64,000 nt of DNA from Ophiocordyceps camponoti-saundersi (nom. inval.) (taxonomy: Eukaryota; Ascomycota; Sordariomycetes; Hypocreales; Ophiocordycipitaceae). Every line of letters starts with the position of its first letter. Positions within the stretch are counted from its first letter, which is position 1. The notes below the pieces were generated by a model, which saw only the letters and a program-made list of their open reading frames with translations, was not told the origin of the DNA and ran no database searches. The position numbers and the translations under genes were made by a program. Location of the stretch: assembly GCA_003339415.1 (NCBI GenBank), contig PDHQ01000006.1, positions 124,001-188,000 on the forward strand, in the 5' to 3' direction. Of the stretch, positions 63,077-64,000 are shown in pieces.

Positions 63077-64000
63077 TTTTCACCTTTTTTTTCAACATCG
63101 TGACACAGCCATGGCCTGTCTCCAAGAGTCTAGCGGAACAGATGCTGTTCCTTTGCCTCCCATTCCCCTTGTTAACCTTCCCTTCCCCTTGTTAACCTCT
63201 CCTCATTCACCTTTCCTCCATATACACCTCCCTTCCTATCGTCTTCCCCCTTCCAGACACTGCCTCATGGTAGGCTTCCCACCACAAGTAGCTCTCTAAA
63301 TGTCTTTCTGGGACCTCTTTTTTTTTCCCCTGCTTAGTCTGAAACCCTTCATGTGTCCGCCGTCACCCGAACGGCAACGTGGGAAAATAAGGAGAAGAAG
63401 AAAAGTCTGGGGCAGTGCTTCTAGGAAATCGTCATGCCGTCATTAAGAAGAAGAGATCATGTCGTATCCTCGGCAAACGTGCGGGTTCCTTGAAAAGGGT
63501 AAAGAAAAGAAGCTCAAGCGCCCCGGTGCCATGTCTGGCACGACCAAACGCCCCGAGGCCCAGACTTGCATGTCATGAACGGAAAATGAAGTGATCAAAG
63601 GATTTAAAACGAAGGAAAGAAAAAACAAATGGGGGAAAACGGCCAAAGGGGTAGCGGGCATGTCCCGAGACAGCCATCGTTTCCCGCTGGTCGGCGGCTC
63701 TTTCTTTCTTTGCCCTTTTCAATCGACAGCCAGGGTTCTCTCCTGTCAGCAACTCAGTTGTTTGACAGCCAGGGTCTCGTCCCGCCGGTAACTGCTTGAC
63801 AGCGCCAGGATTCCCTTCCTGCCGGGCGACCACCTGACAGCCCGCGTCGATTTCTGCTGCCGGTGGGGACTTGACAGCCAGCCAGCGTCGCCTCCCGCTG
63901 CAGGTCGAGTCCGTCACCTGCAGCTCATTCGACCTGCTTCTCGCAGCCGATACGCCCTAGGAGCTCTTTCCGGTCGCTATGGCCCGGCAGACTCACGCCC
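63077..64000. other. 3' intergenic region with minisatellite
   Basis: 924 bp after the acyl-CoA synthetase. It holds a repeated CTTCCCCTTGTTAACCT pair near 63160-63200 and a 37-bp minisatellite at 63724-63908. A minus-strand frame (63573-63917) runs through the minisatellite and may be the edge of a gene or chance. Confidence 0.55.
63724..63908. repeat. Degenerate 34-38-bp minisatellite, five copies
   Basis: Units start with (T)TGACAGCC(AGG) near 63724, 63762, 63796, 63834 and 63871, each followed by CG-rich sequence including CTCCYGCYGG. Spacing is 34-38 bp. On the minus strand it reads as repeats of the type GRDPGCQ. Confidence 0.85.

Overview
The window is nuclear DNA from a filamentous ascomycete. 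The evidence is short GT-AG introns (about 50-170 nt) with CTRAC-type branch sites, a 40S ribosomal protein gene whose first coding exon is only the ATG, fungal-type Prp38, Ivy1, Nup53, Atg22 and Dal5-like proteins, a trichodiene-synthase-family terpene synthase, and TTAGGG-type telomere-like motifs. The style fits Sordariomycetes, probably Hypocreales; the genus cannot be fixed from sequence alone. Intergenic DNA is rich in microsatellites (TACA/TGTA, GAAA, CT, CCT) and long G/C homopolymers. Two runs of N (1547-1555 and 36245-36254) mark assembly gaps inside such homopolymers.

Layout. 1-2.4 kb: low-complexity DNA. 2.4-3.2 kb: Ser-rich hypothetical protein. 3.2-6.9 kb: gene-poor, with a hairpin cluster. 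6.9-10.6 kb: small membrane protein, Prp38 and mitochondrial GatA. 11.8-16.5 kb: small secreted Gly/Ser-rich protein and a 925-aa secreted mosaic protein. 17-28 kb: housekeeping block (Gemin2/SIP1-like, RNR inhibitor with PIP-box-like motif, RPS27, phosducin-like PLP2, LRR protein, Ivy1-like, Nup53-like). 29-35.4 kb: MDR oxidoreductase, small Cys-rich protein, terpene synthase, divergent kinase-like protein. 36.4-39 kb: accessory island with a secreted ADP-ribosyltransferase-like gene and, divergently, a second gene sharing a module with the 925-aa protein. 39.6-63 kb: small predicted protein, Atg22-like, FAD monooxygenase, TPR protein, trehalose-phosphate-synthase-like protein, secreted Pro-rich protein, Dal5-like transporter, quinolinate phosphoribosyltransferase, copper amine oxidase, GT32 mannosyltransferase and a mitochondrial acyl-CoA synthetase.

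The most interesting material is the secreted module family. Two copies lie in the 925-aa protein and one in the 38.1 kb gene. Each is a Ser/Thr-rich, alternating beta-strand region ending in an exact C-x5-C-x4-W-T-[YF] signature. The strand pattern resembles aerolysin/ETX-MTX2-type pore formers, but that is inference. In the large protein the modules are followed by four tandem W-C repeats and a C-terminal CBM20 starch-binding domain. In the island the module gene is divergent from the ADP-ribosyltransferase-like gene, the pair shares a 439-bp intergenic region with an 18-bp direct repeat, and the island is bracketed by degenerate direct repeats built on TTCGTACGAA. A secreted effector system is a reasonable hypothesis.

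Exon structures were assigned by eye from splice motifs, reading phase and family continuity. No tRNA, rRNA, CRISPR array or intact transposon was recognised.
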